Shown here in pieces: positions 49,909 through 58,167 of a DNA stretch of 64,000 bases; position 1 is the stretch's first letter, and the number at the start of each line of letters is the position of its first letter. This DNA comes from Gammaproteobacteria bacterium (GTDB lineage: Bacteria > Pseudomonadota > Gammaproteobacteria > JASBUN01). The stretch spans positions 1 to 64,000 of the forward strand of contig JASBUN010000061.1 in NCBI GenBank assembly GCA_030147845.1, in the 5' to 3' direction. A model generated the notes under the pieces. The model ran no database searches. It had not been told where the DNA came from and was given only the letters and a program-made list of their open reading frames with translations. The position numbers were made by a program, and so were the translations under genes.

Positions 49909-51267
49909 ATGTCGGATACAGCGCAGTCGCTCGCTAAGAGCGCATTTCCGCAGTTGGATACGCTGCAAAATTTGACCGCCGATGTTTTGGCTGAAGCCAA
50001 GGGTCGGGGCGCGAGCTCGGCCGAGGCGGGTGTCAGTTTTGGCGCTGGATTGTCGGTCACGGTACGTATGGGTGAAGTCGAAACGCTGGAATTTAACCGC
50101 GATCGTGGCCTCGCGGTCACGGTCTATTTCGGGCAGCGCAAGGGTTCGGCCAGTACTTCGGATTGGAGTGCGTCGGCTGTGCGTGAAACGGTGGCTGCGG
50201 CGTGCGATATCGCGCGCTTTACGGCCGAGGACGATTGCGCCGGCTTGGCCGACGCCGACCTCATGGTACGCGACATCCCGGATCTGGATCTGTGTCATCC
50301 GTGGGATCTTACCCCGGAAGCGGCGATTGAATTGGCTCGTGGTTGTGAAGCACAGGCTTTACAGTTCGACCCACGTATCGTCAATAGTGAGGGTGGCAGC
50401 GTGTTTAGCCACCAAGGCATGACCGTCTACGGTAATAGCCACGGTTTCCTGGGCGGTTATGCCGGCACGCGTCACAGCATCAGTTGCTCGGTCATTGGCC
50501 GACACGGCGACGGTATGCAGCGCGATTATTGGTACAGCGCTGCGCGCGATCACGCGGATTTGGAACCGGCCGAGGCCGTCGGGCGTACCGCGGCCGAACG
50601 TACCGTGCGCCGCCTGGACGCACGCCGTTTGCCCACGCGTCAGGCGCCGGTGATATTTGCCGCCGAAATCGCCACCGGGATCCTGGCGCACATGGTGTCG
50701 GCGGTGCGGGGCGGCAAGCTGTATCGAAAGGCATCGTTTTTACTGGATCATCTGGGTAAGCAGATTTTCCCCGAATGGGTACAAGTGCGCGAGCAGCCGC
50801 ATCTGAACAAGGCGTTGGGGAGCGCGCCGTTCGACAATGAGGGTGTCGCCACGCGCGAGCGTGACCTGGTGCGCGACGGTATCTTGCAGGGCTACGTACT
50901 CGATAGTTATTCGGCGCGCAAACTCGCCATGCAGACGACCGGCAATGCCGGCGGCGTACATAACCTTTCGATTGCCTGTGGTGACAAGGATCTGGTCGGG
51001 TTGCTGCGTGAAATGGGTACGGGACTGCTAGTCACCGAAGTAATGGGTCAGGGAATCAATTACGTCAATGGCGATTACTCGCGCGGTGCGGCCGGATTTT
51101 GGGTGGAAGGTGGGGAGATTCAATACCCGGTCGAGGAAATTACCATCGCCGGCAATATGGCGGATATGTTCCGCAAACTGGTGGCGGTGGGTAGCGACGT
51201 CGATCAACGCGGTAATATTCGCAGCGGTTCTCTGCTGATCGAGCAGATGACCATCGCTGGTGAGTAG
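49909..51267 (+). CDS. pmbA: Metalloprotease subunit PmbA (TldE)
   Basis: PmbA/TldE is the partner of TldD; it lacks the HExxxH motif and supplies the other half of the active chamber. The 452-residue product fits the family, with ARGRGASSAEAGVSFGAGLSVTVRMGEVETLEF-type N-terminal strands, FAAEIATGILAHMVSAVRGGKLYRKASFLLDHLG in the middle, and the C-terminal GVNY-like MGQGINYVNGDYSRGAAGFWVEGGEIQYPVEEITIAGN. The ORF track starts at 49762; ATG 49909 follows GGAGAAGG. It is divergent from darP. Confidence 0.95.
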   Translation: MSDTAQSLAKSAFPQLDTLQNLTADVLAEAKGRGASSAEAGVSFGAGLSVTVRMGEVETLEFNRDRGLAVTVYFGQRKGSASTSDWSASAVRETVAAACDIARFTAEDDCAGLADADLMVRDIPDLDLCHPWDLTPEAAIELARGCEAQALQFDPRIVNSEGGSVFSHQGMTVYGNSHGFLGGYAGTRHSISCSVIGRHGDGMQRDYWYSAARDHADLEPAEAVGRTAAERTVRRLDARRLPTRQAPVIFAAEIATGILAHMVSAVRGGKLYRKASFLLDHLGKQIFPEWVQVREQPHLNKALGSAPFDNEGVATRERDLVRDGILQGYVLDSYSARKLAMQTTGNAGGVHNLSIACGDKDLVGLLREMGTGLLVTEVMGQGINYVNGDYSRGAAGFWVEGGEIQYPVEEITIAGNMADMFRKLVAVGSDVDQRGNIRSGSLLIEQMTIAGE

Positions 51268-51314
51268 AAGCCGGATGCACGCGACGCCGGCGGTCACTCC
51301 GTCTGCCCCTAAGA

Positions 51315-52673
51315 CTATGAACTCAGAAACAGCGCCGCCAAGCCCAGGAACGCAACATATCCGACCACGTCGGTGATGGTGGTCAGGATTACCGAGCCCG
51401 CCAAAGCCGGATCGACGCCCATTCGACGCAGCAGTAACGGGATCGAAAAGCCGGCCACTGCGGCGCAAAACAGATTGATTACCATGGCAATGGCGATAAA
51501 CAGGCCGATCTCCATATTGCCGAACCAGGCGATCGCTACCGCACCGACCACGGCCGCCCACAGCACGCCATTGAGGATACCGACGGCGACCTCCTTGAAC
51601 AGTAGCCAGCGCGCATTGGTCTTGCCGACGCGTCCGAGCGCGAGTCCGCGGATGACGATGGTAAGCGTTTGCGTCCCGGCGATGCCGCCCATGCTGGCGG
51701 TGATCGGCATGAGTACAGCTAGAGCGACCCATTTCTGCAAGGTGTGCTCGAATAAACCGATCACCCAGGCGGCCAGGAAGGCCGTCAACAGGTTGATTCC
51801 CAGCCAGATCGCGCGTCGGCGGCTGCTGGCCACGACGGGCGCGAACATGTCTTCTTCTTCGCTAAGGCCCGCCATACTCATCAGCGAGTGGTCGGCTTGG
51901 TCGCGGATGACGTCGACCACGTCGTCGATGGTGATACGGCCGAGCAGCTTTCCGTTTTCGTCTACCACCGGCGCCGAGATAAGGTCGCGCTGCTCAAAGG
52001 TACGCGCGACCTCGTGCGCCGAGAGCGTGGCCGAAATGGCCTCGAGATCCCGGTCCATGACTTCGGCCACGGTTACGCCGGGGTCGCTGGTCAGGAGTTT
52101 GGATAGCGATAACGTGCCCAGGAACTTGTCGAAACGGTTGACGACGATCAGGCTGTCGGTCAAATCCGGGATCTCACCGCGCAGACGTAGATAACGCAGC
52201 ACTACATCTAGCGTTACGTCGGCCCGCACCGTTATGGTATCGGTGTTCATCAAGCCGCCGGCACTGTCTTCCGTATACGACAGTACCGATTCCAGTCGCT
52301 GCCGGTTCTGCTTGTCCATCGAGCGCAGGACTTCGCGGATGACCGTATCCGGCAGGTCCTCGATCAGATCGGCCAGGTCGTCCATGTCCATGCCTTCGGC
52401 AGCGGCGACCAATTCGTGTGTGTCCATATCACGAATCAGCGCCGTACGTACTTCGTCATTTACATGAAGAAGTACCTCGCCGTCATTCTCCGGGTCGACC
52501 AGATTCCAGACGATATCGCGCTCGGTGGGGCGCAGTGATTCAAGTAACTGAGCGATTTCGGCCGGATGCAGATCATTGAGCATGGTCCAGACATGCTGGA
52601 CTTTGCCCGACTCGAGCGCTGCGGCGAGTGCTTGCAGATTGTTGTCCGGCTGTCGTGGTGCCGTTTCTGGCAT
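51315..52673 (-). CDS. mgtE: Magnesium transporter MgtE
   Basis: MgtE is a magnesium-gated Mg2+ channel of the inner membrane. The 452-residue protein has the N-terminal superhelical MgtE domain (HPAEIAQLLESLRPTERDIVWNLVDPENDGEVL). Two CBS domains follow around residues 135-255 (APVVDENGKLLGRITIDDVVDVI), then five C-terminal membrane helices with MPITASMGGIAGTQTLTIVIRGLALGRV. It is the last gene of the minus-strand block, after a 211-base gap from ptsI. Regulation by the adjacent PTS proteins is possible but unproven. Confidence 0.95.
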   Translation of the reverse strand: MPETAPRQPDNNLQALAAALESGKVQHVWTMLNDLHPAEIAQLLESLRPTERDIVWNLVDPENDGEVLLHVNDEVRTALIRDMDTHELVAAAEGMDMDDLADLIEDLPDTVIREVLRSMDKQNRQRLESVLSYTEDSAGGLMNTDTITVRADVTLDVVLRYLRLRGEIPDLTDSLIVVNRFDKFLGTLSLSKLLTSDPGVTVAEVMDRDLEAISATLSAHEVARTFEQRDLISAPVVDENGKLLGRITIDDVVDVIRDQADHSLMSMAGLSEEEDMFAPVVASSRRRAIWLGINLLTAFLAAWVIGLFEHTLQKWVALAVLMPITASMGGIAGTQTLTIVIRGLALGRVGKTNARWLLFKEVAVGILNGVLWAAVVGAVAIAWFGNMEIGLFIAIAMVINLFCAAVAGFSIPLLLRRMGVDPALAGSVILTTITDVVGYVAFLGLAALFLSS

Positions 52674-52884
52674 GCTCAGGTTTCCCCGGGGTGTAGGGAT
52701 ACGGGCGATCGGTTTGAAGCTCTGATAATTGAGATGATTCCGTCGCCGCCGGGTGCGTTGATTCGGAACCTCTCGATGGGGCTTCAGTTTAACGGTAATC
52801 GCGCAGCCGGTCTATGAAATTTCGATTAACTCGGCCGCCATCGCCGGCATGGGACGCCGCCGGTTGGCTCGGGGCTGGACGGAC

Positions 52885-54618
52885 TCAGGTCTCGTTGATT
52901 TGTTGCAGGAGCGTGAGTACTTGATCGGCATGCGCGCATTGTAGAATTTTGCGCGCCGGACGCACGAGTTCGCTGATGTGGGAATGGTTGATCACACTCT
53001 TGACCTCCGGTAACCCGGACGGCTGCATGCTGAACTCGCGTAAGCCGAGGCCAAGCAGCAGGCGCGTATAGCGGCAGTCACCGGCCATTTCACCGCACAT
53101 GGATACGGGAATACCGGCCCGTCGGCCCGCATTCAATGTTACGTAAATCAATCGCAGAACGGCCGGATGTAAGGGGTCATAGAGGTAGTTGACCTCGTCG
53201 TCGATGCGGTCGATCGCCAACGTGTATTGGATAAGGTCGTTGGTGCCCAGCGACAGAAAATCGAGGTGCTGCGCAAACAGATTCGCCGAGATGGCCGCCG
53301 CCGGCACCTCGATCATACCACCGACCGGAATATTTTCGTCGAACGGTAGTTTGTCCTTGCGTAGAGATTTCTTGGTTTCATTGACTAGATGCAATACTTG
53401 CATCACTTCCTGCATGTTCGACAGCATCGGCACCATGAGTCGTACGTGACCTTCAGCCGACGCACGCAATATTGCCCGAAGTTGAGGCCGGAACAAGGCC
53501 GGATCTTTCAGGCATAAGCGCACCGCGCGCAGGCCGAGTGCAGGGTTGGTGAACAAGGGGCCGCTACGAGTATCGTTGGCGGGCTTATCTGCTCCCAAAT
53601 CCAAGGTGCGGATAGTGACCGGCTGATCCTTCATTGCTTTGACCACACGCAGATAATTTTCGAACTGTTCTTCCTCGTCGGGCGTGGTCGGGCGATTCAT
53701 GAACAGGAATTCAGTTCTATACAGACCTATACCGCCGGCACCGGCTTCCTTTACCGGCTTGACGTCTTCGGGCAATTCTATGTTGGCCTGCAGGGCGATG
53801 GCGTGGCCGTCGGCGGTGATGGCGGGCGTTTCTTTGAGCCTGCGTAGTCCAGCCTCATACTGCTTTTCCGCGCGTTGCCGTCTCCGGTAGTGCTTCAGCA
53901 GTGCATCATCGGCATCCAGCAAAAGGACGCCTTCGCGCCCATCGACGATGATTTGTTCGTCGTTGCGGATGTAGCCGCGCGCGTGATGCACGCCGACCAC
54001 CGCCGGGATACGCAGACTCCGGGCCATGATGGCCGTATGCGAAAGCGGTCCGCCGTATTCGGTGACAAAAGCGGCGATGCCCTGATGTTGAAGTAATACG
54101 GTGTCGGCGGGGGTAAGGTCGTCGGCGATAATGATGGCATCCTTCAGCGATGCACTACCGTCGTGTGGATTGGTGTCCTGGTTGAGCAGTATGCGCAACA
54201 CGCGACTGACGACATGTATGACGTCATCCTTACGTGTGCGTAAATAGGCATCGTCCATCTTGTCGAATACATCGACCATCGCGTCGCGTTGCAACTTTAA
54301 CGCCCACTCTGCGTTGCAGCGCCGCGTACGTATGATGTCCGCGGGCGCCGAGGTCAAGGCCGAATCCTCGAGCATAAGCAGGTAGGTGTCGATGAAGGCA
54401 GTAATATCGGTCGGCGTCGACGCGGGTATACGTGTCCGGATTTGCTTGAGTTGCTCGCGTGCGCCGTCGAGCGCTTGATTTAGCCGCAGGATCTCATCAT
54501 TTATTTGGCGCCTGGGTACGGAGTATTCCGTGACCTCGGGCTGACCGCGTTCGAGGATATGCGCTTTGCCGATCGCGATATCCCGGGATACGCCAATTCC
54601 GGACAGTGCCAGAGTCAT
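52885..54618 (-). CDS. ptsI: Phosphoenolpyruvate-protein phosphotransferase (enzyme I)
   Basis: Enzyme I starts the PTS relay by taking phosphate from phosphoenolpyruvate and passing it to HPr. The 577-residue protein has the phosphorylated histidine in GGPLSHTAIMARSLRIPAVVG (H194). PEP-binding parts are TIRTLDLGADKP and FLSLGTNDLIQYTLAIDR, and the C-terminal active-site cysteine is in VSMCGEMAGD. It lacks an N-terminal GAF domain, so it is of the EI type, not EI-Ntr (PtsP). It follows ptsH by 36 bases. Confidence 0.96.
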   Translation of the reverse strand: MTLALSGIGVSRDIAIGKAHILERGQPEVTEYSVPRRQINDEILRLNQALDGAREQLKQIRTRIPASTPTDITAFIDTYLLMLEDSALTSAPADIIRTRRCNAEWALKLQRDAMVDVFDKMDDAYLRTRKDDVIHVVSRVLRILLNQDTNPHDGSASLKDAIIIADDLTPADTVLLQHQGIAAFVTEYGGPLSHTAIMARSLRIPAVVGVHHARGYIRNDEQIIVDGREGVLLLDADDALLKHYRRRQRAEKQYEAGLRRLKETPAITADGHAIALQANIELPEDVKPVKEAGAGGIGLYRTEFLFMNRPTTPDEEEQFENYLRVVKAMKDQPVTIRTLDLGADKPANDTRSGPLFTNPALGLRAVRLCLKDPALFRPQLRAILRASAEGHVRLMVPMLSNMQEVMQVLHLVNETKKSLRKDKLPFDENIPVGGMIEVPAAAISANLFAQHLDFLSLGTNDLIQYTLAIDRIDDEVNYLYDPLHPAVLRLIYVTLNAGRRAGIPVSMCGEMAGDCRYTRLLLGLGLREFSMQPSGLPEVKSVINHSHISELVRPARKILQCAHADQVLTLLQQINET

Positions 54619-54654
54619 AGTCGTCCTGTTTTGTTGTAATCAACTGCGGTACTA

Positions 54655-54924
54655 CTACTCGTCCTCACCAAAACGGTCGATGATCAATTGCTCGAGTTTC
54701 CGGGCAGCAACACGCTCGTCATCACCGTGCACCGTCAACAAAAGCGTGGTGCCCTTGCCGGCCGCGAGCATCATGATGCCCATGATGCTCTTGCCGTTTA
54801 CGCGTCGCTCGTTACGAGTCACATGAATTTCACTATTGAACTCGGACGCCAGCGTCACGAACTTGGCCGCAGCGCGCGCGTGCAGGCCGAGTTTGTTTAC
54901 GATTGTCACTTCTTTTTCGATCAC
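54655..54924 (-). CDS. ptsH: Phosphocarrier protein HPr
   Basis: HPr relays phosphate between enzyme I and EIIA proteins. Starting from GTG 54924 gives 89 residues and puts the phosphorylated histidine exactly at H15 (KLGLHARAAAKF) and the regulatory serine exactly at S46 (NGKSIMGIMMLAA), which supports this start over the ORF-track start at 54954. TGGGA lies eight bases upstream. S46 together with hprK in the same operon predicts regulation of HPr by ATP-dependent serine phosphorylation. Confidence 0.95.
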   Translation of the reverse strand: MIEKEVTIVNKLGLHARAAAKFVTLASEFNSEIHVTRNERRVNGKSIMGIMMLAAGKGTTLLLTVHGDDERVAARKLEQLIIDRFGEDE

Positions 54925-55022
54925 GCTTGTATCCCAGTATGAGTGAGTCGGCAATTACGGTAAACGCGTTTTGACCAATTCGAGACACATGTTGTGCCCG
55001 AATCAAATTGTTCGATCCATGT

Positions 55023-55424
55023 TTAGCTCCAGGGGTCTTCCTTGCACAGCAAGACTCCGTCACGGCCGCCACTAAGGGCTTTTTGCGCTAGTTCAGCGAG
55101 TTGCAGGCGAGGATAATTTAATACCCGAATCAGCATCGGCAGATTGATCCCGGCGACGACAACGACGCGGTTACCGTCAAGTAGCCGGACCGCAATATTG
55201 CTGGGTGTCGATCCATAAATATCTGTCAACACCAATACACCGTCGCCGTCATCCAGCTCATTGAGCAGGTCATTCGCGTGTTCGGCAAGCTGGTCGGGGT
55301 CATCCGTATTGCTGACCGGTAGCGTCCTTGCGTTCAACGGGCATACCTCGAGCATCGCGTTGGCGGTCTGCAGAAGGTCGCGGCCGATCTCGCCGTGGGT
55401 GATGATCAGTAAGCCGGTACTCAT
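55023..55424 (-). CDS. PTS EIIA protein, mannose/fructose family
   Basis: A 133-residue single-domain EIIA of the mannose superfamily, with the phosphorylated histidine at H10 (GLLIITHGEIG) and LVLTDIYGSTPSNIAVRLL near residue 67. No EIIB, EIIC or EIID is in the window. Stand-alone EIIA-Man proteins next to hprK and rapZ occur in many Beta- and Gammaproteobacteria and are usually taken as regulatory. Its start overlaps the rapZ stop by four bases (ATGA). Confidence 0.9.
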   Translation of the reverse strand: MSTGLLIITHGEIGRDLLQTANAMLEVCPLNARTLPVSNTDDPDQLAEHANDLLNELDDGDGVLVLTDIYGSTPSNIAVRLLDGNRVVVVAGINLPMLIRVLNYPRLQLAELAQKALSGGRDGVLLCKEDPWS

Positions 55425-56278
55425 GACAATTCCCGATGCCGTACCAATACGTGTCCGCGAAGCTTGTCAAAGTGGGCGGCAAGACTTTCGGCTAAGAAAA
55501 CGGAACGATGCTGTCCCCCTGTGCAGCCGAGCGCAACCGTCATGTAGCTGCGGTTATCAGCCTCGAAGCAGGGTATCCAGAATTCGAGAAACTGCTTGAG
55601 TTGATTGAGCATATGTACTACCGGTTCCAGATTCATCAGATAGTCGGCGACCGCCGCGTCGCGGCCGGTGAGCGGCCGCAAGGTCGGTTCCCAGTGCGGA
55701 TTGGGTAAGCAGCGCACGTCGAAGACGAAGTCGGCATCGCTAGGGATGCCATGTTTATAACCAAAAGACTGAAATAGCAACGACATTTTCCCTGGCTGCT
55801 GCTCGAGTACTCGGTCACGAATCAAATCTCGCAACTGATGCACCGTTGTGTGGGTGGTGTCGATGAACATATCCGCGCTTGAGGCGATGGGTTCGAGCAG
55901 TTCTCGTTCCAGCTGTATAGCGTCCGCCAGCGACACTTCGCGTTTGGTCAAGGGATGCTTGCGCCGGGTTTCGCTAAAGCGCTTGAACAGCGTTTCATCG
56001 TCTGCCTGTAGAAAGATGATGGTGCTTTCAATTCCCTGTTGTTCGAGCTCGACCAACAGGGTCGGGAAGTGTGCCAGATCCCTTGAACTGCTGCGTGCGT
56101 CGATGCCGACCGCAAACAGCGTGCGATCGACACCCCATTCACCGGACATCTGCGCAGTGAATGCCTTGAGCATGCCGGCCGGCAAATTGTCGATACAGTA
56201 GTAATCGACGTCTTCGAGTGTGTTCAAGGCGATACTTTTTCCAGAACCGGATAATCCCGTTACGATCACCAGCTTCAT
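55421..56278 (-). CDS. rapZ: RNase adapter protein RapZ
   Basis: RapZ is an RNA-binding protein that in E. coli guides RNase E to the small RNA GlmZ and so tunes amino-sugar synthesis. The 285-residue product has Walker A at G8-S15 (GLSGSGKS), a Walker B-like part in the middle, and the conserved C-terminal ALGCTGGQHRSVFLAESLAAHF in the domain that binds RNA. Its start overlaps the hprK stop (ATGA). Confidence 0.95.
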   Translation of the reverse strand: MKLVIVTGLSGSGKSIALNTLEDVDYYCIDNLPAGMLKAFTAQMSGEWGVDRTLFAVGIDARSSSRDLAHFPTLLVELEQQGIESTIIFLQADDETLFKRFSETRRKHPLTKREVSLADAIQLERELLEPIASSADMFIDTTHTTVHQLRDLIRDRVLEQQPGKMSLLFQSFGYKHGIPSDADFVFDVRCLPNPHWEPTLRPLTGRDAAVADYLMNLEPVVHMLNQLKQFLEFWIPCFEADNRSYMTVALGCTGGQHRSVFLAESLAAHFDKLRGHVLVRHRELS

Positions 56279-57222
56279 GGCAAATCCTGATCCAGCAATT
56301 GCTGCTGGCGCTTGATGAACTCACGATACGCCTCGTAACCCTTGAGGCTAAGAATGTGGTTGCGAACCGCGGTTTCGACCAATACCGCCAAGTTGCGCCC
56401 GGGCGCGACCGGCAGCGTCAATTCGGGTACATCCACGCCCAGCAACTTAACAATGCGCCGGTTACCCTGGATGCGATCGATCTCACGCAATTGATCGTCA
56501 CTCATGTGTTCCAGACGAATCATGAGTCGGAGGTACTTGCTCGATTTAATCGCACTGTCACCAAACATGGCGCGGACATTAATGATGCCCAAGCCGCGGA
56601 CTTCGAGAAATTCGCGCAGCACGTCCGGGCACGTGCCGCTGACAATATCGGGCGCAATGCGTGAAAATTCCGGCGCATCATCGGCAATGAGGCGGTGTCC
56701 GCGCGTAATCAACTCCAGTGCCAGTTCGCTTTTGCCGATACTGCTCTCGCCCGACAGCAGCACGCCGATTCCTATTACTTCCATGAACACGCCGTGCAAG
56801 GTGGTTTTTTCGGCAAGTAAATGGCCGAGAAAGTATTGTAAATTGGTGATGAGCCGATTGCTATCAAGGCGAGATACGAATAGAGGAATCTGGTGTTTAT
56901 TCGATGCTTCTTGGAAGCCGGGGGGGATTGGTTTACTGTTGCAAATCAGCACGATTGCGGTCGTTCCGCCAAACAGGCGTTCGAGTGCGTCTTCGTAGGA
57001 ATTCTTGCCTAGACTATGTAGGTATTCGAGTTCCGATTCGCCGAGTACCTGAACGCGATTGGCATGGATAAAATTCAGGTGTCCAATTAACGTGGTGCCG
57101 GTCTCTTCGGCGCCAATCGGGTTAATGGTACGGTCAGCACCACCGTCACCGCCAGCCCATTCCAAGCTCAGTCTGGAGTGCAGGTTGTTGTACAAAATCC
57201 GGGCGGTGATGGTTCCGATCAT
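56275..57222 (-). CDS. hprK: HPr kinase/phosphorylase
   Basis: HprK phosphorylates HPr on Ser46 with ATP or pyrophosphate and removes it by phosphorolysis. The 315-residue protein has an N-terminal Mur-like domain, Walker A at about G158-S165 (GESSIGKS), and the signature EVRGLGIINVRAMFG near residue 213. E. coli lacks this enzyme. The ORF track begins at 57309; ATG 57222 overlaps the ptsN stop by four bases and gives the normal length. Confidence 0.95.
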   Translation of the reverse strand: MIGTITARILYNNLHSRLSLEWAGGDGGADRTINPIGAEETGTTLIGHLNFIHANRVQVLGESELEYLHSLGKNSYEDALERLFGGTTAIVLICNSKPIPPGFQEASNKHQIPLFVSRLDSNRLITNLQYFLGHLLAEKTTLHGVFMEVIGIGVLLSGESSIGKSELALELITRGHRLIADDAPEFSRIAPDIVSGTCPDVLREFLEVRGLGIINVRAMFGDSAIKSSKYLRLMIRLEHMSDDQLREIDRIQGNRRIVKLLGVDVPELTLPVAPGRNLAVLVETAVRNHILSLKGYEAYREFIKRQQQLLDQDLP

Positions 57223-57701
57223 GCCGATCGAATGTCGTGCTCTGTTTGCCAGCGTGTAATGAGGTCGAACACATGTGCAGCGTCTTGCGTCGCGCGCAAT
57301 TCCTGACACAGCTTTTTGTTGGAAAAAAGTTCGGCAAGCTGAGACAGTAACGCCAGGTGTTCGTCAGTAAAGTGGTCCGGTACCAGTAACGCAAATAACA
57401 GATCGACTGATTGTCCGTCGACGGCGTCGAAATCAATGCCCTGGTGCAAGCGCAGGAATGCGCCAATAGCGTGATCGCGGCCGCTGATTCGGCCATGCGG
57501 GATGGCGACGCCGTGGCCGAGGCCGGTGCTGCCTAGGCGCTCACGACCGATGAGACTGTCAAAAATTTTGTCTTTGCTCAAGCCGGCGGCGCTAGTCGCC
57601 ATAAGCGTACTAAGCTCCTCCAGCGCCCGCTTTTTACTGGTCGCGTGGCAATCCGGCGAAATTCGTTCCGGACTGATCAGTTCGTTGATCTTGATGGTCA
57701 T
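57219..57701 (-). CDS. ptsN: PTS EIIA-Ntr (PtsN)
   Basis: PtsN is the EIIA of the nitrogen-related PTS, which influences potassium uptake, sigma-54 output and other processes through its phosphorylation state. The 160-residue fructose-family EIIA carries the phosphorylated histidine at H69 (GLGHGVAIPHGR). Its location after rpoN and hpf is the classical one. A stable hairpin lies in the 144-base gap toward hpf. Confidence 0.95.
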   Translation of the reverse strand: MTIKINELISPERISPDCHATSKKRALEELSTLMATSAAGLSKDKIFDSLIGRERLGSTGLGHGVAIPHGRISGRDHAIGAFLRLHQGIDFDAVDGQSVDLLFALLVPDHFTDEHLALLSQLAELFSNKKLCQELRATQDAAHVFDLITRWQTEHDIRSA

Positions 57702-57796
57702 GCGGTTATCTTCGGCTTATTGCTGGGATGTCACCAGAATGGGCGCTGGTAGCGCGTATTCTAGCAGTGAATCGCTTGTTCCGCCCCCGCTTCAGC

Positions 57797-57826
57797 CGCC
57801 CTGGTGGCTTATTGGCCGCCAGGGCG
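57797..57826 (-). other. Twelve-base-pair hairpin between hpf and ptsN
   Basis: CGCCCTGGTGGC (57797-57808) pairs with GCCGCCAGGGCG (57815-57826) across a TTATTG loop, all Watson-Crick except one G-U. It stands in the hpf-ptsN gap, about 20 bases after the hpf stop when read on the minus strand. The sequence after it on that strand has no T run, so it is not a typical terminator. It may protect the hpf 3' end or separate hpf and ptsN expression. Confidence 0.55.
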
Positions 57827-57845
57827 CAGCGGCGCGAAGCGCGCG

Positions 57846-58142
57846 TCAGCGTCGGTGATGGTTAGTCAGTTTTTCCTTGTGTTTTTTGATTTGTCGATCC
57901 AGCTTATCCACCAGCGCGTCGACGGCCGCATACATGTCCTCTTCGGTGGCATCCGCAAACAGATTCCCGCCGCTGATATGAATAGTGGCCTCGGCCTTGT
58001 GGCGTAATTTCTCCACGCTGAGGATGACATGTACGTCGGTGACATGGTCGAAATGGCGTTCCAATCGGTCCATCTTTCCGGTTACGTAGTCGCGCAATGG
58101 TGATGTGACGTCAACATGATGACCGGTCAGGTTGATTTGCAT
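57846..58142 (-). CDS. hpf: Ribosome hibernation promoting factor, short form
   Basis: The 98-residue protein belongs to the short HPF/YfiA family, which binds between the ribosomal subunits and, with RMF in E. coli, gives 100S ribosomes. Landmarks are MQINLTGHHVDVTSPLRDYVTGKMDRLERHFDHVTDVHVILSVEK and FADATEEDMYAAVDALVDKLDRQIKKHKEK. The ORF track starts at 58247; ATG 58142 follows GAGGAG. It lacks the C-terminal dimerisation domain of long HPF. It lies 25 bases after rpoN. Confidence 0.95.
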   Translation of the reverse strand: MQINLTGHHVDVTSPLRDYVTGKMDRLERHFDHVTDVHVILSVEKLRHKAEATIHISGGNLFADATEEDMYAAVDALVDKLDRQIKKHKEKLTNHHRR

Positions 58143-58167
58143 TTTGAACTCCTCATGGGGGTTGTGC

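Noticed and set aside
49798-50298. N-terminal extension of the darP frame to 331 residues
   Set aside because: The extra part runs antisense through the pmbA start region, while the part from 49797 alone matches the family length.
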